Assembly: GCA_016180645.1 (NCBI GenBank)
Contig: JACPAV010000016.1
Location: 68,214 to 132,213 of the forward strand
DNA length: 64,000 bases
Source: Nitrospirota bacterium
Lineage (GTDB): Bacteria > JACPQY01
Reading direction: 5' to 3'
Position numbers and translations under genes: made by a program. The notes under the pieces are model-generated. The model did no database searches. It was not told where the DNA came from and saw only the letters and a list, made by a program, of their open reading frames with translations. This document shows, one piece after another, positions 1-9,427 of this stretch (positions within the stretch are counted from its first letter, which is position 1; each line of letters begins with the position of its first letter).

Positions 1-1099
1 TCCACGTGGATCCTGAATTGAAGGTGAACGTGCCTCCCGATGTCAGGGTATGGTTGGCGGCAATCGATGCGGCGCCCATCACCGTAATTGCCGCCCCGGA
101 GGCAAACGTCGTGCTCCCAGCCGTCCCATCGCCGAAGGTGACGTCGGTGAACGTCGTGCTGCCGCCGACCGAATGCGCCCCGGCCACGCCCGTTTCCACG
201 AAGCGAACGGCCATGCCCGAGCTGGCGTTGAACGTGCCGTTGTTTGTCCAGCTCCCGCCGACGTCCAGGGCAAAGCCGTTGGCGCTGAGCGTGGCGCCGG
301 AATTGATCGTGAGATTGTTGGCTACGTCGCGGCCGGTGGCGGTCGTCATCGCCGCCGTGATCGAGCTGGTCCCCGCGATGACGAGATCGTAAAACCGGTC
401 GATCGGCACGTCCGTGTTCCCCTTGATGGTGACGATTCCGTTGCCCTCGGAGAAGGTGCCGGTCCACGTGAGGGCGGCCGAGGCGTCCATGATCAATTCC
501 GCCTGGGTGGCATTGTTCCCCATGTTCAAGGTGCCGGTGCTCAGCCGGAAGGTGCCGCCGACTTCCAGTTTGGCCGCGTTCTGCATCACACATGAATTCG
601 CCCCGGTCGCGGTGATTTCCACGTCCGTGAATTTATTCGCCCCTGTGGTGTTGCCCGATACCGCGCAGGGTCCGGATGCCCCGCTGAAAATCACATCCCC
701 GCTCTGATGGGTGATCGTTGCGCCCTGGTTGTTGAACGCGCGTCGAATGGAGAAGTTCCTCGTCACCAGGTTGAAGGTGAGCTGCGAGCCGGATTGCAAG
801 GTCAAGTCACGCATCGTGGCGTTGCCGGAGTTGTCTGCCGTGGGCCACGAACAGGTCCCGCATTTGGTGGAGGGAATCTCGACGTCGCTGCCGTTGGCCG
901 GGATGCTGCCTTCATCCCAGTTGCCCGAATTCCTCCAGATACCGGACACGTCACCTTCCCAGCACCAGATGCCGTCGCCTGGGTTGGAGGTGCAGGCGTG
1001 GGCCGCGCGCGGCAAAGCCGCCGTGATGAGTAATGCGTGAAGTGTGATGAGACAAAGAAGCAGACGACCCGCGCTCCGGTGGTGTTTCACGTTACCCAT
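1..1099 (-). CDS. secreted beta-solenoid repeat protein, 3' end outside window
   Basis: The reverse strand is open from an ATG at 1099 to the window edge, giving the first 366 residues. Residues 1-36 form a signal peptide (charged start, Leu-rich core, cleavage near AAHA). The rest is Gly/Thr/Asn-rich with recurring short strands typical of secreted parallel beta-helix or adhesin-like proteins; no catalytic motif is visible. It starts 13 nt after the stop of the upstream gene, so the two are probably cotranscribed. The DNA coding the signal peptide is a low-complexity CTCATCAC/CTTCACG-type repeat. The function is unknown and the family is inferred from composition only. Confidence 0.7.
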   Translation of the reverse strand, partial: MGNVKHHRSAGRLLLCLITLHALLITAALPRAAHACTSNPGDGIWCWEGDVSGIWRNSGNWDEGSIPANGSDVEIPSTKCGTCSWPTADNSGNATMRDLTLQSGSQLTFNLVTRNFSIRRAFNNQGATITHQSGDVIFSGASGPCAVSGNTTGANKFTDVEITATGANSCVMQNAAKLEVGGTFRLSTGTLNMGNNATQAELIMDASAALTWTGTFSEGNGIVTIKGNTDVPIDRFYDLVIAGTSSITAAMTTATGRDVANNLTINSGATLSANGFALDVGGSWTNNGTFNASSGMAVRFVETGVAGAHSVGGSTTFTDVTFGDGTAGSTTFASGAAITVMGAASIAANHTLTSGGTFTFNSGSTW

Positions 1100-1112
1100 C
1101 ACTCATCACCCT

Positions 1113-4100
1113 TCACGATGTCTTCAATCGTATGACCGGGCCTTGGATCGGCTGCGCATCCACGGGCACGATTTGTTGCGAACTCTGCCCCACGGCCGTC
1201 AGGTCGGCCGGCCCATCCCAATGAACCACCACGGACACTTCCGGAGGAGGCGACCCGATGGTGGCTGAGGGTTCCGACACGCCGCCTCCACACCGGGCCA
1301 TGACCACTCCCAGAACGACAGGACCGGCTGCGAGGAGGGACAGTCGCCGGCCGGCCCGCCCCCTGCGAACCGTGATCAGGAGGACGATGAGGATTCCGCC
1401 TCCCGCGAGCAGTCCTGGAAGTAACCGATGGAAACCGCCGGCGATCGCGTCATCGACGCCGAACCGGAGCGAAGCGATCAACCGCCTGGATTGCCCCGCG
1501 GGCACGAGAACGCGCAGCGCTTCGAACCGCGCCTCGCCCTCATCAAGATTCAGGATGGCGGTGCCCACTTTCGAGTCGCTCCGGCTTAGCTTCAGATCCG
1601 CGTTCGTGTCCTCGTAGAGATCCACTCCCGAGAGGACACCGTCGGGAAGATCGGACAACCCGCGGACCGAAATCGTCGTGACGAGCAGGTCCTCGGCCTT
1701 TGACGCATCCAGTTTCCATCCCACGGCGGTCACGCTGTCCGGGAAATCAAGACGTATTTCATCCTGGGCCGGCATGAGGGCCGACGCCGTCAGCCGGCCC
1801 ACGTTCTCCACCGTCACCTTCGGACCGGACAGAGGCAGCCCCATCACCTCAATCGCGGCGTTTGAAACGGCGCCCTCGGCCACGATCCCGCTTCCCGCGT
1901 CGATCCCCGCCGGGAAATCTTCGCCATGCCGGAGGGCGTCGGTAAAGTCATAAACAATCAGAAGCGGAAGGGCCGCGCCCACCGGCACGACTAACGCGAG
2001 AGGCTCGAAACGGGCGACGGCGTTCTCCGTCTCCTCCGCGCGCGCGAAACGTTGCGGCGAGCCCAGAAGGGTTTCTCCCGGATCCGCCGATCCGTTGGCA
2101 TTGGAGTCCTCGATGAGACGAATCTCCCGAACGCTCCGGACCTCGTCTCCCGATCCCCTGTCCGATACGGTCAGCGACCGCACGCGCACGTCCTCCACGC
2201 TTCCAGCCGACAATCGCAGGGAAAGCACGGGGACGCCGACTGCATTCGGGCCGACCTTCAGCGGCGCAGCCTTCGCGGGATCGAGGGAAACGGTCAGCGA
2301 AGTCTTGTCGGAGATCCGCTTGGCGGGGCCGGCCAACGGCAACGCCGCCACCTTGAACGGTTTTCCCGAACCCATGCCTTTGCCCAAGATGCCGTCCACC
2401 GGGATCGTCAGGGCGAAGGTCTGTCCGAAGACCGGCTGATTCGTCAGGTCGCATGCCACGATCCAGGTCTGCGTCGAACCCGCGGGCAGCCGGAGGTCCA
2501 AACCCGTCCAGGAGATGGCGCCGTTGTCCGAACTCAAAGACCGGTCACTGAGAATTTCCGTTTCGCCTTCTTCGACCGAGCCGTTGCCGTTCCGGTCCAC
2601 CACGCCGCGCACGGCGCGGATTCCTTTCGCGTCGTCCCCCGTACCCGAAGCTTGGACCGTGAGCGATGTGACTCGGATTTCTTCCGTCGGCCCCGCCGTC
2701 AGGGAGAATTGGAGAAGAGCCAGGTTGCGGAGTCCTTTTTTCTCGTTGGATTCGCCCGGGCTGGCGGCCGTCTTGGCCAGGATCAGGGAACCGGTATCCT
2801 TGACGATGACTTGCACATCCGCGGGCAGGCTGGTCAAGGCTCCATCCGACACCGTGAGGCGAAAGGCAAGCACCGGCTGTCCTTCAATGTCCGGGGCGGT
2901 GAAAGTTGCGGACTTCGCCGTGGGGCTGGAGAGCACGGCCGCAGGGCCGGCCGTCTGGGACCAACTGTAGGTGATGGTCTTGCCGTCGGGATCGAAGCTC
3001 TTGGAGCCGTCGAGGGTGACCGACATTCCCTCGAAAACGGTGTACCCCTCCCCCACGCTCGCAACCGGCCTGTTATTGAGGAGATTGGCCGCACCCAAGG
3101 TTGGGGTCCACTGGTCAAACCAACCCGATGGACTGTTCGCGGGTCCCTGCGCCTCCATCGAATGGCCTTCCGCGAACGCAGGGATGAATTGGCCCACCGT
3201 CCAGATGGCGGCGGAGTCGGCCACGTCCTCCCGGGCCTGGCCCCCATCGCCCCACTGCAAAAAATCCACCAGGTTGTCGTCGAGGGTAAAATCACTGTTG
3301 TCCAGGAACAGAGAGAGGGTATCTTTTGAATTCCCCAGGTCCGTCCACGGCCCGGTGAAAACGTCAGAAGTCGTTTTCGTCCCCGCTTCATTCACGTGCA
3401 CCGTCAGCAGCCCCCCCGCGTCGACGAACGTTCCGGGGGGAAAGCACCACGCGGACGATCCGCAAGCGGAGGCCGTGCACAGGCACATGCCGTCCAACGC
3501 CTGTCCGAAGGCCCCGGTGTTCTTGAGTTCTATTCTTTCGTGGGTCGCGTCGTTCCCCGTCGGGTCCGCCAAGATTTCGTTGAACAGAATTTCAAACTGA
3601 TCGGCGCGTGCGCCGGAGGCGCGCGCAAGCAGTAAACCGTGAACCGCAAGCAGCAGGAAAACGAAAGAGAACCAACGCAAGCCTTCACCCCCACCCGCAC
3701 CCTCCCCCGTCGAGGGGGAGGGGAAGAGAGGGCTGCCCGTGCCCCTTTCCATCCCTTCCCCCCTTGAGGGGGAAGGGGAGGATGGGGGGTGCTGAACGGT
3801 TACGAGCCTTCGAGCACGGCGAAGGCGCAAGAAGAAAAAGCCGGCAAGGATCAGCACGGGAACTGTGCCGCCCACGTCCAGGGGCAGGTGGCCGCCGATG
3901 TGGGCGCAGCCGCAGCCGCCTCCCCCGTTGCTCGCTGCTCGTTGCTCGTTGCTCGTAGGCTCGGCCTCGGGGGTTCCCCCGAACGCCCCCTGATTGATGC
4001 GACCCCCGTTCGGCTCCGGCTCCATTAAGAACTCATCGTCCGGATCGCCCGCGTCGATCAAAGGCGACCCCGGCGCCAGTTTGAAATTGAACGCATCGGG

Positions 4101-6749
4101 ATCGGTGAAGATCGGATTCAGGCTCAGCAGTCCCAATTCACCCATGGCCCTCGCGGCCTGCTCTTCGGTGAGCGAAAGGCCGGGGAGCGAGCCGGTGGCG
4201 CCCGCCGACACCGAGCACCCCTGCGCCATGCCGCCCGCGTTCTCGAACACATTCGAGTACGAGATGCGGATCTGCCCCGCCACACACCGGGCGCCGTGCC
4301 CCGCATTGTTCGAGAAAACCGAGTTCTTGATCAGCACCGCGGCGGAGGACGGCGTCGCCAGATTCAAGGCATCCGCGCGGTTTCGTGAGACGGTGACATT
4401 GATGAGGGCCAGGTCGACCCGGACCGGCGAGGCAGGCCGAACCAGAATTCCATTATCGCTGTCCGTCACGACCACATTCCGGAGCTGCGCGTTTCCCTCG
4501 ACCAGGATGCCGGCGCGGCCGCCGCTGACGGTCAGGTTCGAGACGAAGCCTCGCGCGCCAACGATGACACCGGCTTCCGACGAACCCGAAACGTGCACGA
4601 TCGTGGCGGCGGGACCCACGCCGGTAAGCGATCCGCCTTCCGGCACCCGGATGGGACCTTCCACAACACCCGGGCCGAGTTCCCGGGTGAGGGCAACGGA
4701 CGTCGAGGCCGAAATCTCCGACTGAATCAAAGTTTCTCCCGACGGAGAAGGCGACGTGCCCGCCGCAGGTGGAGGCGGAAGGGCCACGTTCCGCGCGAGC
4801 GGTGTGGCGCTGGCGCACGCCTTGGGGCCCTGCTCGTTGTCTTCGTTATACGGCGTCACGCAAATGGTGTACGTTACGCCCGCCGTAAGCAGCGGGAACG
4901 TGTACGCCGCGAGAGGCCCGATGTCCTGAGCCTTTTGATCCCCCACCTGAATCCAGTATCCGGTCGGCGCCGTTCCCGGTCCAGCCGACCAGCTCACCGT
5001 AATCTTCTCCTCCCCCGGCACCGCCGCGAGGTCCTTGACCATCGAAGGCACTCCCAAGGTGAGAACGCTGAAACTCTGAACGGCGGACCACTGCGACTGC
5101 GCTCCGTGAGCATCCTCCACCCGGAGCCTCCAGTACAGCGTCGTCCCGGCGTTCAGCGGCGAAGGAAGGGTGAACGATCCCGTGCCGGCTACCGTATGAA
5201 GGGCATACCCGGCGTCCTGCGACTCCAGATCGGCATCGTCGTCCACCTCGATGAGGTATTTCAGTTGGGACGCGGAGGTCAACGAATCGGAACCGTCACC
5301 CCATGTCAGCGTGACAGAACGGCAACGTGTCGCCGCGCATTTCTGGGTCGGCGCCAGGCCGGAGAGATTGGCGGGTGAACGAGAAGACGCCGGGGGAAGC
5401 GCAGGCGGCGTGTTGTCCGTCCGGTAGCCGTGCACGGTTCCATCGGATGCCGCGACAACGGCCACCCCGTTGGAAAAGGCCGGAGAGGCCGAGGCGGACT
5501 TGCCGAGATCGATTTGCTGGAGAAGGCTTCCATCGCTGGATTGCAGCCGGCGGATACCCCCTGCAGCCGTGACCGCCAGGACCTCCGTGCCGAACACCGC
5601 CGGCGTTGGGCTGTAGCCGCCCGATCCGGGGGCGCCGAAATCGACGGCCCACAAGACGGCCGACGTGGCCACGCCCACCCCGAAGAGGTGTTGGGTGCCG
5701 GAGCCGGCCACGGCGAACGCCCTAGCGCCATCGGTAGCCGGAGAGGACACGAAGTTGGAATCCGAGGCGGCGGCGGCCGGCGCGCGCCGCGGCGCACGCG
5801 AGGGTCCAGATTCGACCCACTGCCCCGTCCTCAGTTTCTCGGCATAGTCCATCTGGAACGGATTGTCACGCTCGTCCGGCGGGGATTCTTCCAGGGGTGC
5901 CGGCCTCCGCGAGGGGGCCGAATGTCCCGCAGGAGTATTGAGATCCACCGTTCCGAGGCCGAGTCCGCTGGAGGCGTCGATTCGATACAGATTCCGATCG
6001 ACGTTCCCCGGTACGGCGAAGAAATATCCCTGCGCGGCGGCCGGCGAGGATCGGTAGACTCCGCCCCCGGTTGAGAACGCGAACAGAAAAGTACCCGTTG
6101 CCGCATCAACGGCAGTGAACTTCCCGTTGTTGGCGCCGAAGTAAACCTTCCCCCCGGCGACCGCGGGCGAGGAAAAAGTGACCTGGCCCGCGGCGTAGCT
6201 CCAAAGCGTCGCGCCACTGGATGGGTTCAGCGCGTGGATTCGGCCCGAGGGAAACCCGGTCGTCACGAAGATTCTCTGTCCGTCCGTTCCGAGCGATGAA
6301 ACGACGGTGCTTTGGAGGTCGGCGGTCCACAGAGAATCGCCCGATGAAGGATCGAGCGCGACCACGGTCCCTTCCTTCGTCGCCACGACCAACCGCCCTT
6401 GAACCAGGACAGGGGTGGACTCGATTGCCACGCCGATCCTCTTTTTCCAAATGGTGGCCCCGGACGCCAAGTCCAAGCCGTGCAGTTGGCCGGCCAAGTC
6501 GGCCACAAAGAGACGGCCCGCGGCGGCGACCGGAGAGGCCGTTATGGCGGCGCCTGCGGCATAGGTCCAGGCCGGAGTGAGATTTCCAACAATGACTTCC
6601 TGTGAGGATCGGGAATTCGCCGCGTCGAATCCGAATTGCGGCCAATCCTTTGCTGAAGCGTTGAGGACCGAGAAAGGCAGAAGGGCGATGGCCCATATGG
6701 GCAGCACGGCTTTGCGAATTGCCGCTGTGAGGACAAACCTACACTCCAT
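1113..6749 (-). CDS. giant secreted protein: PQQ propeller, FN3, beta-helix, then lamin-tail/PKD part (probable fusion of two genes)
   Basis: The frame is open for 1878 residues from ATG 6749, which precedes a clear signal peptide (cleavage near NASA); upstream in-frame ATGs lack one. Order: PQQ-type propeller repeats (about 35-420), two fibronectin-III-like domains (450-650), right-handed beta-helix (670-850), then a Cys-Gly motif (GGGGCGC), hydrophobic stretch and Arg cluster near 940-985. The last resembles a MYXO-CTERM sorting tail, which normally ends a protein. A palindromic repeat follows (3682-3794), then from TTG 3680 a second perfect signal peptide, a lamin-tail domain, a PKD domain, repeated beta domains and C-terminal membrane segments. 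The frame therefore looks like two secreted-protein genes joined by a repeat without a stop. Translation may restart at TTG 3680. A Crp-like site lies upstream at 6971. Confidence 0.75.
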   Translation of the reverse strand: MECRFVLTAAIRKAVLPIWAIALLPFSVLNASAKDWPQFGFDAANSRSSQEVIVGNLTPAWTYAAGAAITASPVAAAGRLFVADLAGQLHGLDLASGATIWKKRIGVAIESTPVLVQGRLVVATKEGTVVALDPSSGDSLWTADLQSTVVSSLGTDGQRIFVTTGFPSGRIHALNPSSGATLWSYAAGQVTFSSPAVAGGKVYFGANNGKFTAVDAATGTFLFAFSTGGGVYRSSPAAAQGYFFAVPGNVDRNLYRIDASSGLGLGTVDLNTPAGHSAPSRRPAPLEESPPDERDNPFQMDYAEKLRTGQWVESGPSRAPRRAPAAAASDSNFVSSPATDGARAFAVAGSGTQHLFGVGVATSAVLWAVDFGAPGSGGYSPTPAVFGTEVLAVTAAGGIRRLQSSDGSLLQQIDLGKSASASPAFSNGVAVVAASDGTVHGYRTDNTPPALPPASSRSPANLSGLAPTQKCAATRCRSVTLTWGDGSDSLTSASQLKYLIEVDDDADLESQDAGYALHTVAGTGSFTLPSPLNAGTTLYWRLRVEDAHGAQSQWSAVQSFSVLTLGVPSMVKDLAAVPGEEKITVSWSAGPGTAPTGYWIQVGDQKAQDIGPLAAYTFPLLTAGVTYTICVTPYNEDNEQGPKACASATPLARNVALPPPPAAGTSPSPSGETLIQSEISASTSVALTRELGPGVVEGPIRVPEGGSLTGVGPAATIVHVSGSSEAGVIVGARGFVSNLTVSGGRAGILVEGNAQLRNVVVTDSDNGILVRPASPVRVDLALINVTVSRNRADALNLATPSSAAVLIKNSVFSNNAGHGARCVAGQIRISYSNVFENAGGMAQGCSVSAGATGSLPGLSLTEEQAARAMGELGLLSLNPIFTDPDAFNFKLAPGSPLIDAGDPDDEFLMEPEPNGGRINQGAFGGTPEAEPTSNEQRAASNGGGGCGCAHIGGHLPLDVGGTVPVLILAGFFFLRLRRARRLVTVQHPPSSPSPSRGEGMERGTGSPLFPSPSTGEGAGGGEGLRWFSFVFLLLAVHGLLLARASGARADQFEILFNEILADPTGNDATHERIELKNTGAFGQALDGMCLCTASACGSSAWCFPPGTFVDAGGLLTVHVNEAGTKTTSDVFTGPWTDLGNSKDTLSLFLDNSDFTLDDNLVDFLQWGDGGQAREDVADSAAIWTVGQFIPAFAEGHSMEAQGPANSPSGWFDQWTPTLGAANLLNNRPVASVGEGYTVFEGMSVTLDGSKSFDPDGKTITYSWSQTAGPAAVLSSPTAKSATFTAPDIEGQPVLAFRLTVSDGALTSLPADVQVIVKDTGSLILAKTAASPGESNEKKGLRNLALLQFSLTAGPTEEIRVTSLTVQASGTGDDAKGIRAVRGVVDRNGNGSVEEGETEILSDRSLSSDNGAISWTGLDLRLPAGSTQTWIVACDLTNQPVFGQTFALTIPVDGILGKGMGSGKPFKVAALPLAGPAKRISDKTSLTVSLDPAKAAPLKVGPNAVGVPVLSLRLSAGSVEDVRVRSLTVSDRGSGDEVRSVREIRLIEDSNANGSADPGETLLGSPQRFARAEETENAVARFEPLALVVPVGAALPLLIVYDFTDALRHGEDFPAGIDAGSGIVAEGAVSNAAIEVMGLPLSGPKVTVENVGRLTASALMPAQDEIRLDFPDSVTAVGWKLDASKAEDLLVTTISVRGLSDLPDGVLSGVDLYEDTNADLKLSRSDSKVGTAILNLDEGEARFEALRVLVPAGQSRRLIASLRFGVDDAIAGGFHRLLPGLLAGGGILIVLLITVRRGRAGRRLSLLAAGPVVLGVVMARCGGGVSEPSATIGSPPPEVSVVVHWDGPADLTAVGQSSQQIVPVDAQPIQGPVIRLKTS
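3682..3794. repeat. palindromic repeat family A, copy 1, read through in frame
   Basis: C-rich and G-rich arms (CACCCCCACCCGC at one end, GGATGGGGGGTGC at the other) enclose smaller hairpins of the CCCCTT/AAGGGG type. Related copies lie at about 10859-11013 and 45670-45785. Here it codes for a Pro/Ser/Gly-rich linker between a sorting-tail-like region and a second signal peptide. Confidence 0.8.
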
Positions 6750-6970
6750 TATTAGGATGTCTGGCACGCAAGAGACGGTCCACCCTCCCATCGGATGTGC
6801 GGAATTGTATATTATTTCAAAGGAATGTCCACTTGGAAGGCCCGTTTTTCCGATGGCTTTGCACGACCCGGATACTTGCATCGAAAAAGCTCACCTGGAG
6901 TGAGAACTTCATGACGGACTGGTCGAGTGCAATTCAGATAGTCATCCCGTGGCCTTGCGGGGCGTCACCG

Positions 6971-6986
6971 TGTGACGCAGATCACA
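6971..6986. promoter_or_regulatory. Crp-type operator
   Basis: TGTGACGCAGATCACA is a perfect TGTGA-N6-TCACA dyad, the consensus for Crp. It lies about 230 bp upstream of the start of the large secreted protein (minus strand, 6749) and downstream of the lipoprotein gene ending at 7021. No strong -10/-35 pair was recognised between it and 6749, so a regulatory role is inferred. Confidence 0.45.
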
Positions 6987-7020
6987 AATTCAAGTGTGAG
7001 TAGTTTTCTTGCGCGGGGCG

Positions 7021-9132
7021 CTATCGCAAATCGCCGGTCAGCTGGTCCTGTGGAGAACCGGTGTTCTCCAGATTCCCCGAAGAGTCCTTCACCCCATCCC
7101 AGGCGATCTGAAAGCAATCTCCGGATTCATTGGCCGAACCCGCGACGGTGAGTTCGAAATGGCCTTCGCGGCCATTGACCCAAACGAACGTACTCTGTCC
7201 CGGCACCGTGGTATTCGAAGCGGCCGTTCCGATATCGGAGCAGCCTGTTTGTCCTTCATCGGTCAGCGTGAGCGTGGGGGAAACCTTCGTATCCATGAAC
7301 TCGCTGCAACGAACGCGAAGATAGATTTTCTTGTCGGTGGCGGTCGTGTTCTGGCCGCTGTCATTTTGCCCGGCGGCATTGATCGCCGGCTGATTCCCCG
7401 ATGCGGAATCCAGGTCCGCGCTGCATGCGGCCGGCGATCCGGAGAGGGCGCACAGGCTGCACGTGGGCGGTTTCTTGTCGATGAACTTGCGTGCCGTGTC
7501 CGGATTGGGCGCCGAGGGGAGTCCGTCCCGATTCCGGCCCACCACCGACACGAAGATCTGGTTTCCCTCGGAGAAGGGCGTGGCGTCATCCACGGCCTCG
7601 CCCACCGTTCCGTCGAGGTCGGCGTCATCATTGGGCGTCACATCGAAGGCCGCCAGGGAGAGGGTGGCCACCACGAATTCGCCGCGCGATCGCACGTTGT
7701 TCGCAGACGGCGTGATGTCCGTCCAGTCGGCGTTTCTCTTCGTATCCCGGGCGAACACGGCATAGCCGGAGACATCGGCGAGACTCTTCCACAGGATCTG
7801 CACGGTGGCCGAGTTCCAATCGACATCCGATTCCGTGCGGGTGGGACTGCCCACGTCCGAGTCCAGCGTCACGCCGGTCACGGCCGGGGCGTCCGGCTGA
7901 TTGCTCTTGACCGGCCGGAGGTTGAGCGTGAAGCCCGTGCCTCCCAGCGTGGTCCCGAGGGTGCTCCGCGCATTCGCCGAAATCGCTAGCACGTAGCGCC
8001 CTCCGGGCGCCAGGTCCAGGGACGTGGTCACCAATAACTTTACGCCGTTTTCCAGCTTGAGGTTCACGGCCACCGGATCTCCCTGGCCGGCGTTTCCGCG
8101 CAGCGTGACCAGCGGCGAGGGTGGATCCGTTGCGGACCCCGCATCGATATTGGCTTCCAGAGAAGCGTCCATCGGGATGTTGAACACGATCGCGATCGGA
8201 TTCTGGCTCGTGGTGTATGGAATGGCGCGGAAGAGCGCGCCCGGCTCCACGGTGGACCACACCACGGACGGAACGGGTCGGCCGGGATCGGAGCACAGGC
8301 TTTCAGGCGGCGGAGAGAGGTTCAGCGGATTACAGGCCGCCGAACTCCGAAGATTGATCAACACGTCTTCGCTCCCCTCGGCGTTGCGCCCGAACTGGGT
8401 CAGATTGATCGCGGTGGAACTGACCCACGTCCCGTATTCGGGCACTCCATTCCCGTCGATGTCGAGTGGAAGGACGTACAAGTTGCCGGCCGCGAGCACG
8501 GCGCGAGGGAGTTTGGCCTCCTCGGTCCCGATGGCAAAACGCCCCTCACCGTCCGTGTTCACTCCCCAAACGCGGGGGACATCCTGAAATCCCTGGGCCA
8601 GAAAATCCACGACGAAGTTGACGCCCCGATCTCGAAACTCCCCTCCGCCATCCGTCGAAAAGATGCGGCCCCGCAGGATGGCGTTACGCTGTACGAGGGA
8701 GGCGTTCTGCGTGGCGATGGGATCCTCGGAGGAGACCGGTTGGGTCTGCGCGGCCGCGCCCGTAATCAATCCCACGATGGTCACCTGGGTCGACCATTCC
8801 GAGTACACCCGCTCCTCGCCCTGCACCATGGCGCTGCCCGCGAAGGAAACGGGAATCGCCGCCTCCACCGGAACATTTCCGATGGCATACGACCCCGCCT
8901 CGCTGAAACGGGTCTGGGGGTCGTCGTCCAGCGTCAGCGTCGTATTCCACTTCTTGTCGAAGAAGGCCGAGACCTGGATCCGGGAGAGCCGTTCGCCGCC
9001 CTCCGCATCCCGCACGATTCCCTGGATCGTACCCCGATTCACACGGATGTTTTTTTCGGCGACCGGTTGCTCGATGCAACCCGCGGCCAGCAGGGTCGCG
9101 AGCGCTATGAACCGCTCAGGCTGGTGGAGCAC
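7021..9132 (-). CDS. lipoprotein with SbsA-type Ig-like domains
   Basis: About 703 residues. GTG 9132 is chosen because it directly precedes a lipoprotein signal with lipobox LLAAGC; the frame stays open to 9405 but that extension is low-quality and overlaps a promoter. The start lacks a clear Shine-Dalgarno site. A carboxypeptidase-regulatory-like beta domain follows (GTIQGIVRDAEGG), then an SbsA/Big_5-type Ig-like domain near the middle (IAIVFNIPMD) and another near the C-terminus (RVRCSEFMDT). No enzyme motif is seen. It is likely a cell-surface structural or adhesive lipoprotein. Confidence 0.75.
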   Translation of the reverse strand: MLHQPERFIALATLLAAGCIEQPVAEKNIRVNRGTIQGIVRDAEGGERLSRIQVSAFFDKKWNTTLTLDDDPQTRFSEAGSYAIGNVPVEAAIPVSFAGSAMVQGEERVYSEWSTQVTIVGLITGAAAQTQPVSSEDPIATQNASLVQRNAILRGRIFSTDGGGEFRDRGVNFVVDFLAQGFQDVPRVWGVNTDGEGRFAIGTEEAKLPRAVLAAGNLYVLPLDIDGNGVPEYGTWVSSTAINLTQFGRNAEGSEDVLINLRSSAACNPLNLSPPPESLCSDPGRPVPSVVWSTVEPGALFRAIPYTTSQNPIAIVFNIPMDASLEANIDAGSATDPPSPLVTLRGNAGQGDPVAVNLKLENGVKLLVTTSLDLAPGGRYVLAISANARSTLGTTLGGTGFTLNLRPVKSNQPDAPAVTGVTLDSDVGSPTRTESDVDWNSATVQILWKSLADVSGYAVFARDTKRNADWTDITPSANNVRSRGEFVVATLSLAAFDVTPNDDADLDGTVGEAVDDATPFSEGNQIFVSVVGRNRDGLPSAPNPDTARKFIDKKPPTCSLCALSGSPAACSADLDSASGNQPAINAAGQNDSGQNTTATDKKIYLRVRCSEFMDTKVSPTLTLTDEGQTGCSDIGTAASNTTVPGQSTFVWVNGREGHFELTVAGSANESGDCFQIAWDGVKDSSGNLENTGSPQDQLTGDLR

Positions 9133-9389
9133 TGTTGACTGAGAGGATGGAATGGATTGTTGGCCTCCGCGGTGGTCTTGCCGCAGGATACGAGCGCGCT
9201 CACTTCGAACACGGCCTGGGATTCGATCTTCGGTGTTTGATAAGGGAGCTTCCGGCTTTGATCTCCGGATTCCCTTCCGGTCCGCGCAGTTGTTTCCGCC
9301 ACCCTTGCCTCTTGGGCGAAGAGTAAACCATGACCCTCGCAGGGTGTCAAGGCGAAAACGAACCGCAGTTTTTTCCTGACAAGTCCGGC

Positions 9390-9418
9390 TTGACAAATTA
9401 AGCACTTGTATTTACTCT
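9390..9418 (+). promoter_or_regulatory. sigma-70 promoter, near-leaderless
   Basis: TTGACA (9390-9395), 17-nt spacer, TACTCT (9413-9418). The ATG of the ATPase gene is at 9428, so the predicted 5' leader is only about 3 nt. Confidence 0.55.
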
Positions 9419-9427
9419 ACTATTCTT

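Noticed and set aside
2052-3329. 425-codon plus-strand frame opposite the lamin-tail/PKD region
   Set aside because: Arg/Gly-rich composition with no domain, typical of a GC-rich shadow.
9132-9405. Longer N-terminus for the SbsA-type lipoprotein (start at 9405)
   Set aside because: It would bury the lipoprotein signal peptide and overlap the promoter of the divergent ATPase gene.
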